Part shown: in pieces, positions 9,358-17,844 of the stretch
Layout: the number at the start of each line of letters is the position of its first letter
Position numbering within the stretch: the first letter of the stretch is position 1
Source: Pseudomonadota bacterium
Lineage (GTDB): Bacteria; Desulfobacterota; Desulfovibrionia; Desulfovibrionales; Desulfomicrobiaceae
Direction of reading: 5' to 3'
Assembly: GCA_018902545.1 (NCBI GenBank)
Contig: JAHIQM010000020.1
Coordinates: forward strand, 141,794-205,793
DNA: 64,000 nt
Position numbers and translations under genes: made by a program
The notes under the pieces: model-generated
Database searches by the model: none
What the model saw: the letters and a program-made list of their open reading frames with translations, nothing else
Told to the model about the DNA's origin: nothing

Positions 9358-9822
9358 TCAAGGCGTCTTGATTGTCCATGTCTCGCCAAGAGGCGTGTCG
9401 TTGCGGGCCCAGGCGATGAATTCCTGGACCGCGTCCCTGATGGTGTTGCGGATTTCCCGGGTTTGTTCCAGCCTCGCTTCGCGGCTGCCAGTCAATTGAC
9501 CCGGGTCGGGGAATGGCAGGTGCAGGCGGTGGGTCATGCCGGGATAGATGGGGCACTTGCTTTCCTGTGTGTCGTCGCAGACGGTGACCACATGCGTGAA
9601 GACCCGGCCTGTCTTGAAAAGCTCGAAAACGGACTGCGTGCCCTTGGAGGAAAGATCGATGCCTTCCTCTCCCATGACCTCCACCACCAGGGGATTGATG
9701 CTGGTCGGTTCAAAGCCTGCGCTTTCGGCCACGAATTCTCCGCGGCCGAATGTGTTCAGGTAGGCTTCGGCCATCTGGCTGCGGGCGCTGTTGTGGATAC
9801 AGACAAAGAGTACTTTGTGCAT
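9358..9822 (-). CDS. arsC: Arsenate reductase, low-molecular-weight phosphatase type
   Basis: ArsC reduces arsenate to arsenite in the cytoplasm, usually with thioredoxin as reductant. This 154-residue protein has the CX5R phosphatase-type loop near the N-terminus (VCIHNSARSQMAEA). Redox cysteine candidates lie further on, in VTVCDDTQESKCPIYPG, and the conserved aspartate is in PFPDPG. The start at 9822 was chosen because GAAGGTC lies at Shine-Dalgarno distance; the longer open frame upstream has no family similarity. It is transcribed from the arsR side. No arsenite efflux gene (arsB/acr3) is in the window. Confidence 0.9.
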   Translation of the reverse strand: MHKVLFVCIHNSARSQMAEAYLNTFGRGEFVAESAGFEPTSINPLVVEVMGEEGIDLSSKGTQSVFELFKTGRVFTHVVTVCDDTQESKCPIYPGMTHRLHLPFPDPGQLTGSREARLEQTREIRNTIRDAVQEFIAWARNDTPLGETWTIKTP

Positions 9823-9965
9823 GTGTGACCTTCGGATGATTGGTGATTGTGGAAAATCACTGCTTCGGCCCGATGCCCGGGCTCTTGATGGATCCGATAG
9901 TCGGAGCCCCAAAACGGTCCGCAAGTGATCTCCTGCGCTTTGCGCATTATGACGACTATGCCGGG

Positions 9966-10313
9966 TCAGTCACAGGAGTGTGACGGTTTGGTGGCAAGAT
10001 AGTCGAAATATCTCCTCTCATCCTCGATGCAGACAGGATGCTTTGAAACGTGTTTTGTCAGCGCCTCGACGACCGAGGCCTGTAAGGACGGCTCCGAGTC
10101 AAGGAGCAGATAATGAACCCACTTGCCGCTGCGGCGGGCCCGAACCCAACCGGCATTCTTCAGGAATGCCAGATGCCGGGAGACCTTGGATTGCGGGGTT
10201 TGCAGGGCTTCGGTCAGGTCGCACACACAGAGTTCGCCGAGGCGGAGCAGGTTGACGATGCGCAGGCGGGTGGGGTCGGACAGGGCTTTGAGTGTTTCAG
10301 CGATTTTTTCCAT
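9966..10313 (-). CDS. arsR: ArsR-family arsenite-responsive repressor
   Basis: This 115-residue winged-helix repressor of the ArsR/SmtB family releases DNA when it binds As(III). The metalloid-binding motif ELCVCDL sits at the start of the recognition-helix region, and the HTH core PQSKVSRHLAFLKNAGWV follows. The C-terminus has extra Cys/His (PVCIEDE and SHSCD) that could add thiol ligands. arsC follows on the same strand after about 143 bp. A good inverted repeat lies just upstream of the start, consistent with autoregulation. Confidence 0.93.
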   Translation of the reverse strand: MEKIAETLKALSDPTRLRIVNLLRLGELCVCDLTEALQTPQSKVSRHLAFLKNAGWVRARRSGKWVHYLLLDSEPSLQASVVEALTKHVSKHPVCIEDERRYFDYLATKPSHSCD

Positions 10314-10320
10314 GGCCAGA

Positions 10321-10344
10321 ACATATCTGCTTTGGCGGATGTGT
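10321..10344 (-). promoter_or_regulatory. Candidate ArsR operator
   Basis: The imperfect inverted repeat ACATATCTGC-TTTG-GCGGATGTGT has arms matching at 8 of 10 positions. It begins 8 bp upstream of the arsR ATG. Its position and its resemblance to known ArsR sites (ATnTGC half-sites) support autoregulation. Confidence 0.65.
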
Positions 10345-10616
10345 CAAGGCTGCAAAAAATCTTGTGTCTCTCGGATGTCCCGGAGTAGAGGAATGCGCGA
10401 TGGATTGATGCGTAATTCAGACTTACGGGGACGGAGTTCCGAATTTTCGGTAGCGTGATGTGGCGGTTAAAGTTTTTTTTTCGATAATTTACATAAGGAG
10501 GAGTGCTTGTTTCCCTGCCGTGTTTGGCGATTAGTGACTTTGTCCATGGGATGGGCGTTTCTTGCGTATCCACTGTTGCCGCAGCCAATTTTCCAGGAGT
10601 TGAGGGAGCCCGTATC

Positions 10617-11720
10617 ATGAACGCCGATCTTCTGGTGCTTCTCATTATTGTGTTTCTGGCTTTGGGGCTTTCTTTCCTGTGTTCCGTGGCCGAGGCAGTG
10701 CTCCTGAGCATCACTCCATCCTATATTGAAAGCCTGCGTGAAAAGAATCCCCGGCGGGCGGACGTGCTCAGAAAGTTGCGCCTAGAGAAAGTGGACCAAT
10801 CTCTGGCCGCAATTCTGACGCTGAACACCATCGCTCACACCGTGGGGGCCATAGTTGCCGGAGCCCAGGCGCTGATCGTGTTCGGCAGCGCATGGATAGG
10901 TCTTTTTTCGGCGGTGATGACGGCGCTCATCCTCTTTCTCTCGGAGATTGTGCCCAAAACCATCGGAGCCGTTTACTGGCAGGCTTTCACGGGCGTGACT
11001 GCGCTCTTCGTCAACGTGCTGATCAAGCTTCTCTATCCCTTGGTCTGGGTGTCGAACGGGCTGACGCGCCTTATTTCCCGCGGAAAAAAGCAGCACACCT
11101 TCTGCCGCGACGAATTCATCGCCATGGCCGGGATAGGAGAGCGGTCAGGCTATCTGGAAGAGCATGAATCCCGGATCATCCGCAACATATTCCGCTTCGG
11201 ATCCGTAACCATCACCGCCGTGATGACGCCGCGCACGGTCCTGTCGGCCCTGCAACAGGACATGACCATCTCCGAATCCCTGCCTTTTGTGGTCAAGACC
11301 CCTTTTTCCCGGCTGCCCGTTTACGGCATGGACCTGGATGACATCACCGGGGTGGTGCTCAAGGATGAGGTGCTCATCTGCATGTCTCGTGGTCGTTGCG
11401 AAGGCACGCTGGAATCGATCAAGCGGCAGATCCTGTCCGTGCCCGACAGCTTGTCCCTTTCGGACCTGCTGGAATTTTTTCTCGATAAGCGCCAGCATCT
11501 GGCCATCGTGCTGGATGAATACGGAGGCACCAGGGGCCTGGTCACCCTTGAGGATGTGGTGGAGACCTTGTTTGGGATGGAAATCATGGATGAAATGGAC
11601 AGCGTGGCCGATATGCAGGCCCTGGCCCGGCAGCAATGGGAAAAACGGGCCCGGTCGCTCGGCATTATTGATTCATCAAACGGCAAGGAAGGATCTCCGG
11701 GAGAGCAAATCGCCTCGTGA
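10617..11720 (+). CDS. CNNM/CBS-domain membrane protein (HlyC/CorC family)
   Basis: This 367-residue protein has an N-terminal CNNM (DUF21) domain with three or four membrane helices (first VLLIIVFLALGLSFLCSVAEA, about residues 5-25) and a pair of CBS domains (about 190-320). CBS hallmarks include VMTPRTVLSAL and the DEYGGTRGLVTLEDVVETLFG segment. Bacterial members are linked to magnesium or cobalt efflux. The C-terminal CorC_HlyC domain common in longer relatives is absent. The ATG at 10617 has GAGGGAG upstream; a GTG at 10503 also follows a strong AAGGAGGA, but with almost no spacing. The gene precedes a ZIP transporter, giving a metal-transport pair. Confidence 0.85.
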   Translation: MNADLLVLLIIVFLALGLSFLCSVAEAVLLSITPSYIESLREKNPRRADVLRKLRLEKVDQSLAAILTLNTIAHTVGAIVAGAQALIVFGSAWIGLFSAVMTALILFLSEIVPKTIGAVYWQAFTGVTALFVNVLIKLLYPLVWVSNGLTRLISRGKKQHTFCRDEFIAMAGIGERSGYLEEHESRIIRNIFRFGSVTITAVMTPRTVLSALQQDMTISESLPFVVKTPFSRLPVYGMDLDDITGVVLKDEVLICMSRGRCEGTLESIKRQILSVPDSLSLSDLLEFFLDKRQHLAIVLDEYGGTRGLVTLEDVVETLFGMEIMDEMDSVADMQALARQQWEKRARSLGIIDSSNGKEGSPGEQIAS

Positions 11721-11751
11721 CGCTTTGTGACACATCAAGGAGTGTACGCCT

Positions 11752-12642
11752 ATGAATGATGTCTGGTTTGCCCTGGGTCTGACCACCTTTGCCGGATTGG
11801 CTACGGGGATCGGCAGCATCATCGCCTTCTCGGCCAAGCTTTCGAGCTACCGCTTCCTGTCCGTGGCCACGGGTTTTTCCGCCGGGGTGATGCTGTACGT
11901 TTCCTTTGTGGAGATCTTCTTCAAGGGGCAGGAATCCCTGGTGGCGCATTACGGAGACCCTGTGGGATACTGGGTCAACGTGGGCGCGTTTTTCGGGGGC
12001 ATGCTCATTATCGGCCTCATCGACAACCTCATTCCCCAGGAAACCAACCCCCACGAGATCCCTGCCGAATCCGAGGTCGATCAATTGCACGGCAAGGGGT
12101 CCATCTGGAATATTGCCAAGAGCCGCAACGCATCCTCGGGTCCGAAGAAGCCGCAGCCCGGGCATGACAAAAAGCTCATGCGCATGGGGCTCTTCACCGC
12201 TCTGGCCATCGGCATCCACAATCTGCCCGAGGGGCTGGCCACCTTCCTGGCCGCCCTGGAGGATCCGAGCCTCGGCATCGCCATCGCCATCGCCATCGCC
12301 CTGCACAACATTCCCGAGGGGATAAGCGTCTCCGTGCCCATCTATTACGCGACAGGCAAGCGCAGTACGGCCTTTTTCTACTCCTTTTTGAGCGGTCTGG
12401 CAGAGCCCGTCGGCGCGATCATCGCCTACATGGGCATCCTCTTTTTTGCCGGAGGGCCGGACGGAGTGCTGCCGCCACAACTCATAGGCATCCTTTTTTC
12501 GGGAGTGGCCGGGATCATGGTCTACATCAGCCTGGACGAGCTCCTGCCTACCAGCCAAGCTTACGGGGAAGGCCACGACAGCCTCTTCGGCCTGGTGAGC
12601 GGCATGGCGGTCATGGCGCTCAGTCTGCTTTTGATGCGCTGA
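11752..12642 (+). CDS. zupT: ZIP-family divalent metal transporter
   Basis: This 296-residue protein has eight predicted membrane helices. The two conserved metal-site helices carry [10 protein letters not shown] and [15 protein letters not shown], the hallmark of ZupT-type zinc/iron importers. A variable cytoplasmic loop (about residues 100-140) links the two helix groups. The loop is longer than in E. coli ZupT and, unusually, is not strongly His-rich. A good AAGGAG site precedes the ATG. It lies 31 bp behind the CNNM/CBS gene and is probably in the same transcript. Confidence 0.88.
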   Translation: MNDVWFALGLTTFAGLATGIGSIIAFSAKLSSYRFLSVATGFSAGVMLYVSFVEIFFKGQESLVAHYGDPVGYWVNVGAFFGGMLIIGLIDNLIPQETNPHEIPAESEVDQLHGKGSIWNIAKSRNASSGPKKPQPGHDKKLMRMGLFTALAIGIHNLPEGLATFLAALEDPSLGIAIAIAIALHNIPEGISVSVPIYYATGKRSTAFFYSFLSGLAEPVGAIIAYMGILFFAGGPDGVLPPQLIGILFSGVAGIMVYISLDELLPTSQAYGEGHDSLFGLVSGMAVMALSLLLMR

Positions 12643-12731
12643 ATTCTGAATGGAAAAATGACTCCCTCAAAGAGGGCGCAGATGAGTATTTGTGGGGCGG
12701 GCCGTACATGCGCGACCCGCTGCGTTTGCGT

Positions 12732-13685
12732 TTATTTGCGGGATTCAAGCAGCTTTAGGAAAGCGGGCAGGCCTGGCTTGCCGTCTTTTGTGGCCACACC
12801 TTCAAGCCATGTGCTGGCCAAGTCCGGATGCGCGGCCACCCAGTCCAGGGCCGCGTCGCCGGCCCTCATATCAGGCTTTTCATGCATGGTGACCATGATG
12901 GAGTTCATCATGGTTACGGGTACGACGTAGTTCTTCAGAAAGCGGGTTACGTTCGGCATGTCTTCGGGAAGTCCTTTGCGCACGTTGGTGTAGACCGTGG
13001 CCGTGCCGTCATTGGGGCCGAAGGTTTCGTCCGTGCTCCCTGTGAGGTACGTCATGTCGATCTTTTCGTTCATGCTGTGCGGGGACCAGCCCAGAAAGAC
13101 GATCCACTTCTGCTCACGCATGAAGGACTGCACCTGAGCGAGCATGCCAGATTCGCTGGAAGCGACCAGCTCGAATTTCCCCAGGCCGAACATGTTTGAG
13201 TTGATCATGGCTTCGATGATGTCGTTGCCGTCGTTTCCTTCCTCGATGCCGTAGATCTTCCACTCCAGCTTGTCGCCGTACTTGGCGATATCCTTGAAAT
13301 CTTTGAGGCCGCCCGCAGCCACGTAGCTCGGCACAGCCAGAGTGTATTTCGCTCCGGTCATGTTCGGCACGAGCTGGATGACATTGCCGGAATCGAAATG
13401 CGGCCGCGCCACACTCTCCATGGATGGCATCCAGTTGCCCAGGAACACGTCGGCCTCGTTCGTGGCCAGGGCCTGGTAGCAGATGGGCAGGGAGGTCATC
13501 ATGTTGGAAGAAGAATAGCCAAGGCTCTGCAGGATGGCCACGGCCAGCTCGCTGGTCACGGTAACGTCGGTCCATCCGACGCTGGTGATGCGTACGTCGT
13601 CGCGGCTCGCCTGGGCCGGGGCGGTGAAGAGGGCCAGCAGCAGGACTAGGACCGGGATGGTTTTTTTCAGTGTGGCAATGGTCAT
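12732..13685 (-). CDS. Choline/glycine betaine ABC-type substrate-binding protein
   Basis: This 317-residue periplasmic binding protein of the ProX/ChoX (OpuAC) type has a signal peptide at residues 1-26 (KKTIPVLVLLLALFTAPAQA). The binding lobes include SLPICYQALATNEADVFLGN and FLGWSPHSMN, with aromatic residues typical of quaternary-ammonium pockets. The start at 13685 has AAGGGAG upstream. It is the last gene of the gntR-betA-betB unit, so choline is the likely ligand. No ATPase or permease for it is in the window, so it either serves a transporter encoded elsewhere or is an orphan. Confidence 0.88.
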   Translation of the reverse strand: MTIATLKKTIPVLVLLLALFTAPAQASRDDVRITSVGWTDVTVTSELAVAILQSLGYSSSNMMTSLPICYQALATNEADVFLGNWMPSMESVARPHFDSGNVIQLVPNMTGAKYTLAVPSYVAAGGLKDFKDIAKYGDKLEWKIYGIEEGNDGNDIIEAMINSNMFGLGKFELVASSESGMLAQVQSFMREQKWIVFLGWSPHSMNEKIDMTYLTGSTDETFGPNDGTATVYTNVRKGLPEDMPNVTRFLKNYVVPVTMMNSIMVTMHEKPDMRAGDAALDWVAAHPDLASTWLEGVATKDGKPGLPAFLKLLESRK

Positions 13686-13750
13686 GGGTACTCCCTTGTT
13701 GAGATGAAAGGCGGAGTGGATAAGGGGCCGGAACATCCCGGCCCCGCATG

Positions 13751-15226
13751 CTACACGCCGAACCAGTGAATTGGTCGGGCGTTGTGGTTCTGGAAAATGT
13801 GTTTGACTTCCGTGTATTCCTCCAGGCCTATGCGACCGAGTTCACGGCCCAGGCCGGACTGCTTGTACCCGCCCCAGGGCGCCTGGGTGAAATAGACGTT
13901 GAAGTCGTTGACCCAGACCGTGCCGAAACGCAGGCCTGTGGACATGCGGCGGATACGGTCCGGGTCGCGGGTCCAGAAGCCAGCCGACAGGCCGTAGATC
14001 GTGCTGTTGGCCCGGGTGAGGGCTTCGTCTTCGGTGGTGAAGCGCTCTATGGAAATGACCGGTCCGAAGACTTCTTCCTGCACGATGCGCATGTCGTTTG
14101 TGCAGTCCGTGAACAGGGTCGGCTCCACGAAAAAGCCATTGGCAAGGGCCGGATCCGTCGGGCGCTTGCCTCCCAGCAGCAGCCTCGCCCCTTCTTCACT
14201 GGCAATGCGGATGTAGCTTTCCACCTTGTCGCGGTGCGCGGCGGAGATGAGGGGGCCCATCTGGGTGCCATCCGTCATTCCGTCTCCGAGGCGGATTTTG
14301 GCCATGCGGTCTTTGAGCGCATCGACCATGCGATCGTGGATTCCATCCTGCAGCAGGACGCGGGCTCCGGCGGAGCAGATCTGTCCGGCGTGGAAGAAGA
14401 CGCCGTTCAGGATGTAGTCCAGGGCCGTGTCGAAATCGGCGTCGTCGAAGATGATGTTCGGGTTCTTGCCGCCCAGTTCAAGGGCGACCTTCTTCACGTT
14501 GGCGGCCGCCGCACGCATGATGGTCTTGCCCGTCTCGATGCCGCCGGTGAAGGAGATGAGATCAACGTTTGGGTTTTCAGCCAGTTCCGCGCCAACGGTG
14601 GCACCGGGGCCAAGGACCAGGTTGACCACGCCTTCGGGGAATCCGGCCTGCTGGCACAGTTCGGTGACCTTGATGGTGGTCAGCGGGGTGATCTCGCTTG
14701 GCTTAATGACCACAGTGCACCCGGCGGCCAGGGCCGGAGCCAGTTTCCAGGCGGCCTGCAGCAGGGGATAGTTCCAGGGCGAGATCTGGCCGCAGACGCC
14801 CACCGGCTCGCGTACCACGATGCTCGTGGAGTCCGGGACCGGGGAGGCGATGACCTCGCCTGCGTCCTTGTCCGCAAGCCCCGCGTAGTAACGGAAGATG
14901 CCCGCGATGTCGGCCATGTCCCAGCGGCTCTCTTCCAGGGTTTTGCCTGTATTCAATGTTTCAAGCCGGGCCAGTTCCTCCGCGTCGCGTTCGATCAGAT
15001 CCGCCAGAAGCAGCAGCTTGCGTCCGCGTTCCGGGCCCGTGGTTCTGGACCACGGACCCTTGTCGAAGGCGCACCGTGCCGCGTCAATGGCGTCACGGGC
15101 GTCCTCGCGGCTGCCTTCCGTAACTGTCGCGATGACGCCTTGATCGAAGGGATTGATGATGTCCCGCGTGGCCGATGACTGGGCGCGGGTCCAGCGGCCG
15201 TCAAAGTGCATCATTTTTTCCGTCAT
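13751..15226 (-). CDS. betB: Betaine aldehyde dehydrogenase
   Basis: This 491-residue aldehyde dehydrogenase probably oxidises betaine aldehyde to glycine betaine with NAD(P)+. Visible marks are the SPWNYPLL cofactor-loop motif, the catalytic glutamate in ALELGGKNPNIIFDDADFD, the nucleophilic cysteine in GQICSAGARVLL and the C-terminal PWGGYKQSGLGRELG. The start overlaps the betA stop by 4 bp (ATGA), so translation is coupled. The choline dehydrogenase in front and the choline-binding protein behind support the betaine aldehyde assignment over other aldehydes. Confidence 0.92.
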   Translation of the reverse strand: MTEKMMHFDGRWTRAQSSATRDIINPFDQGVIATVTEGSREDARDAIDAARCAFDKGPWSRTTGPERGRKLLLLADLIERDAEELARLETLNTGKTLEESRWDMADIAGIFRYYAGLADKDAGEVIASPVPDSTSIVVREPVGVCGQISPWNYPLLQAAWKLAPALAAGCTVVIKPSEITPLTTIKVTELCQQAGFPEGVVNLVLGPGATVGAELAENPNVDLISFTGGIETGKTIMRAAAANVKKVALELGGKNPNIIFDDADFDTALDYILNGVFFHAGQICSAGARVLLQDGIHDRMVDALKDRMAKIRLGDGMTDGTQMGPLISAAHRDKVESYIRIASEEGARLLLGGKRPTDPALANGFFVEPTLFTDCTNDMRIVQEEVFGPVISIERFTTEDEALTRANSTIYGLSAGFWTRDPDRIRRMSTGLRFGTVWVNDFNVYFTQAPWGGYKQSGLGRELGRIGLEEYTEVKHIFQNHNARPIHWFGV

Positions 15227-16881
15227 TTCTTCTCCTTGGCCGAAGCCTTGTCTCCGTGGCGGTAGAAGGGGGCGGTGTCGGGCGCCAGAGGCGTGTTGCC
15301 GAGGATCATGTCCGCCGCCTTCTCGGCGATCATCATGACCGGGGCGTAAATGTTGCCGTTGGTCACGTAGGGCATGATCGAGGCGTCGACTACGCGCAGT
15401 CCCTGCACTCCATGCACACGCAGTTCGTTGTCGACCACGGCCATGTCGTCGTAGCCCATCTTGCAGGTGCAGCTCGGGTGGTAAGCGCTCTCGCCCTCAC
15501 GGGCCACGAAATCGAGGATCTCCTCGTCGGTCTGCACATCTTTGCCCGGAGCCAGTTCCCGGCCGCGCAAGCTATCGAAGGCGGGCTGGGTCATGATCTT
15601 GCGGGTCAGGCGGATGGCCTCGACCCAGTCTTTGCGTTCCTGCTCCGTGGACAGATAGTTGAACTGGATGGACGGGTATTCCTTGGGGTCGGAACTCTTG
15701 ATCTTCACGTGACCGCGCACGTCGGTGTTCATGGGTCCGACATGAACCTGATAGCCATGTCCCTCGTTGGGCGAGGACCCGTCGTAGCGGATGGCGATGG
15801 GCAGGAAGTGATACTGGATGTTCGGGTATTCGACCTGATCATTGCCGCGGATGAAGCCGCCGGCTTCGAAATGGTTGGTGGCCGCCTCGCCGGTCTGGCC
15901 GAAGAGCCATTTGAGGCCGATCCAGGGCTGATTCCACCACTGGAGGGCCGGGAACATGCTGACGGGCTTGGTGCAGGCGTACTGCACGTAAAGTTCCAGA
16001 TGATCCTGCAGGTTCTCGCCCACGCCGGGCAGGTCGTGGACCACGGGAATGCCCAGTTCGCGAAGCTCCGCCCCGTTGCCGATGCCCGAGAGCTGCAGCA
16101 GTTGCGGGGAATTGATGGCTCCGCCGCAGCTGATGACCTCCCCGCCGTTGACGCGGTGCATGCGGCCCAGGCGTTCGTATTCGACGCCCACGGCACGGGT
16201 GCCTTCAAAAAGGATTCGATGGGCCGTGGCCTTGCACTTGACGGTCAGGTTGCGCCGGTTCTTGACGGGGTGGACGTAGGCCCGGGCCGCGTTCCAGCGT
16301 CGGCCGCGATAGGTGGTACGGTCGAATTTGCCGAACCCTTCCTGCTGGTAGCCGTTGACGTCGGTCAGGGGATATCCGGCCTCCTGTACGGCCTGGAAAA
16401 AGGCATCGAAGAGCGGGTTGTCGCAATCCGGGCTGGTCAGATACAGCGGGCCTGCGCCGCCCTGGTATTCGTCCGTACCTTTGAGCCGGTATTCGAAGCG
16501 CTTGAAGTAGGGCAGGCAGCGGGCGTAATCCCAGTTCTCAAGGCCGTCTTCCCTGGCCCATTTTTCAAAATCCATGGCGTTGCCGCGGATGTGGATCATG
16601 CCGTTGATGCAGCTCGATCCGCCGAGCACCTTGCCGCGCGGCTGGTAGATGCGCCGGTTGTGCATGTGCGGTTCGGGTTCGGATTCGTACCACCAGTTGT
16701 AGGTCTTTCCAGCCAGGGGGTAGGTCAGGGCTGCGGGCATGTGGATGCGGAAATCGAGGCGGAAGTCGGGCAGGCCCGCTTCGAGGACCAGAACGCTGGT
16801 TTTGGGATTGGCGCTTAAGCGGTTGGCCAGGACGCTGCCGGCGGAGCCGCCGCCGACAATGATGTAGTCATAAAATTTCAT
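15223..16881 (-). CDS. betA: Choline dehydrogenase (GMC oxidoreductase)
   Basis: This 552-residue FAD-dependent GMC oxidoreductase oxidises choline to betaine aldehyde, normally passing electrons to the membrane quinone pool. The N-terminal FAD-binding motif is IIVGGGSAGSVLANRLS. The GMC signature GKVLGGSSCINGMIHIRGN is near residue 80, and the C-terminal catalytic histidine region is SAYHPSCTCKMG. The start at 16881 follows an AAGGA site; longer in-frame starts lack support. It comes 31 bp after the GntR gene. The enzyme is typical of aerobes, so its electron acceptor in a sulfate reducer is open. Confidence 0.92.
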   Translation of the reverse strand: MKFYDYIIVGGGSAGSVLANRLSANPKTSVLVLEAGLPDFRLDFRIHMPAALTYPLAGKTYNWWYESEPEPHMHNRRIYQPRGKVLGGSSCINGMIHIRGNAMDFEKWAREDGLENWDYARCLPYFKRFEYRLKGTDEYQGGAGPLYLTSPDCDNPLFDAFFQAVQEAGYPLTDVNGYQQEGFGKFDRTTYRGRRWNAARAYVHPVKNRRNLTVKCKATAHRILFEGTRAVGVEYERLGRMHRVNGGEVISCGGAINSPQLLQLSGIGNGAELRELGIPVVHDLPGVGENLQDHLELYVQYACTKPVSMFPALQWWNQPWIGLKWLFGQTGEAATNHFEAGGFIRGNDQVEYPNIQYHFLPIAIRYDGSSPNEGHGYQVHVGPMNTDVRGHVKIKSSDPKEYPSIQFNYLSTEQERKDWVEAIRLTRKIMTQPAFDSLRGRELAPGKDVQTDEEILDFVAREGESAYHPSCTCKMGYDDMAVVDNELRVHGVQGLRVVDASIMPYVTNGNIYAPVMMIAEKAADMILGNTPLAPDTAPFYRHGDKASAKEKK

Positions 16882-16912
16882 GGAGTATCCTTGGAGATTA
16901 GGGTTGCCCCGT

Positions 16913-17677
16913 TCATGAATCGTCGGGCGAAACACGGGGGGAAGAGGACGCCGCTGCACGCTCGCTCAGGCAGGATCTGAGTATGGCGTAATGGTAACCG
17001 ATGAGGCTTCGGGCACGCAGGGGGTCGTTTTCGGCGATGGCGCGGGCGGTCTCGGCCCAGTTGGCGGCAGTGCGCTCGCGGTACACCGGGGTATCGTACA
17101 GGGTGTAATCATGGGAGCTGAAGCCGCGTTGCAGCGCCTGCATGATCCACTCGAAAATCGGGTTGGCGGCCATGCCAGCCAGGGCCAGATTCAGGTCCCG
17201 GTCCAGATGTCCGATCCTGTCGACGTCGTGGTCATCCTGCCGCAGGCAGGCTTCGAACTCTTCGGCCATGGAGACCAGAGCCTGCTTGGCTTCGGCGGAG
17301 CCGCGGGCAATGGCCAGGACGACCAGCGTCTGGTCCACGCTCTCGCGAAATTCAATGAGGGCCGAAGGCGCGACATCGTGCTGCTTGAGAAAAAGGGCCA
17401 AAGACTCCCCAATGCTGACCATGCCGACCTTGCACGCGTATGCCCCGCCCTTGACGCCCTTGCGGATGTCCAGGAGCCCTTTTTGCTTCAGGGCGCGCAA
17501 GGCCTCGCGGATTGCGCCGCGTCCGGTGCCGAACTGCTGCTGCATCTCGCGTTCACTGGGCAGGCGCTCTTCGGGCGCTAAGCGCCCGGCCATGATGGCC
17601 GCCTCGATCTGCAAGGCGACATCTTCGCTGGCGCGTCCAGCCTTGGCCGGAAAAAAGAGAGGTTCGGAGGTTATCAT
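16913..17677 (-). CDS. GntR-family regulator (FCD/FadR subfamily) of the bet operon
   Basis: This 254-residue regulator has an N-terminal winged helix (RLPSEREMQQQFGTGRGAIR, then EALRALKQKGLLDIRKG) and a C-terminal all-helical FCD ligand domain (about 90-240) with metal-type residues around HLDRDLNLALAGMAANP. It is the first gene of gntR-betA-betB-choX. Most bet operons use a TetR-type BetI instead. One operator-like site overlaps its own ribosome-binding region, so it probably represses itself and the operon until choline or a product binds. Confidence 0.88.
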   Translation of the reverse strand: MITSEPLFFPAKAGRASEDVALQIEAAIMAGRLAPEERLPSEREMQQQFGTGRGAIREALRALKQKGLLDIRKGVKGGAYACKVGMVSIGESLALFLKQHDVAPSALIEFRESVDQTLVVLAIARGSAEAKQALVSMAEEFEACLRQDDHDVDRIGHLDRDLNLALAGMAANPIFEWIMQALQRGFSSHDYTLYDTPVYRERTAANWAETARAIAENDPLRARSLIGYHYAILRSCLSERAAASSSPRVSPDDS

Positions 17678-17687
17678 TGGTAGTACC
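17678..17687 (-). promoter_or_regulatory. GntR/FCD operator-like site 1
   Basis: TGGTAGTACC, a near-palindrome of the TGGTnnnACC type used by FCD-subfamily GntR proteins. It abuts the gntR start codon and covers its ribosome-binding region. Confidence 0.5.
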
Positions 17688-17751
17688 TTTTTGTGTTATT
17701 TTGCGCAAAAAGCGGTTAAAAATGAGCGCACAGGTGCTTTTTTGCCGCAAA

Positions 17752-17761
17752 TGGTAGGACC
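17752..17761 (-). promoter_or_regulatory. GntR/FCD operator-like site 2
   Basis: TGGTAGGACC, sharing the TGGTnnnACC core with the sites 74 bp nearer the gene and 64 bp further away. It lies downstream of a TTGACA (minus strand) that could be a -35 box. Confidence 0.5.
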
Positions 17762-17814
17762 TTTCTGCCTAAATATGACCCAGGTGTCAACCCGGTTGGC
17801 GGAAAAAGAGGGAA

Positions 17815-17827
17815 ATGGTCGGACCAT
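17815..17827 (-). promoter_or_regulatory. GntR/FCD operator-like site 3 (perfect palindrome)
   Basis: ATGGTCGGACCAT is a perfect 6+1+6 palindrome matching the TGGTCnGACCA operator known for several FadR-subfamily regulators. A partial copy (TTGGTCC) follows directly. Confidence 0.6.
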
Positions 17828-17844
17828 TTGGTCCGCAGGCGGGT

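Noticed and set aside
10503..10616. GTG start with a strong AAGGAGGA for the CNNM/CBS gene
   Set aside because: The spacing between the Shine-Dalgarno site and GTG is about 1 bp, and the extra 38 residues do not fit a CNNM N-terminus; kept only as an alternative.
13748..15178. 476-codon frame antisense to betB
   Set aside because: betB has all catalytic motifs; the antisense product resembles nothing known.
15175..16818. 547-codon frame antisense to betA
   Set aside because: betA is intact and matches the GMC family throughout; the other strand is a shadow frame.
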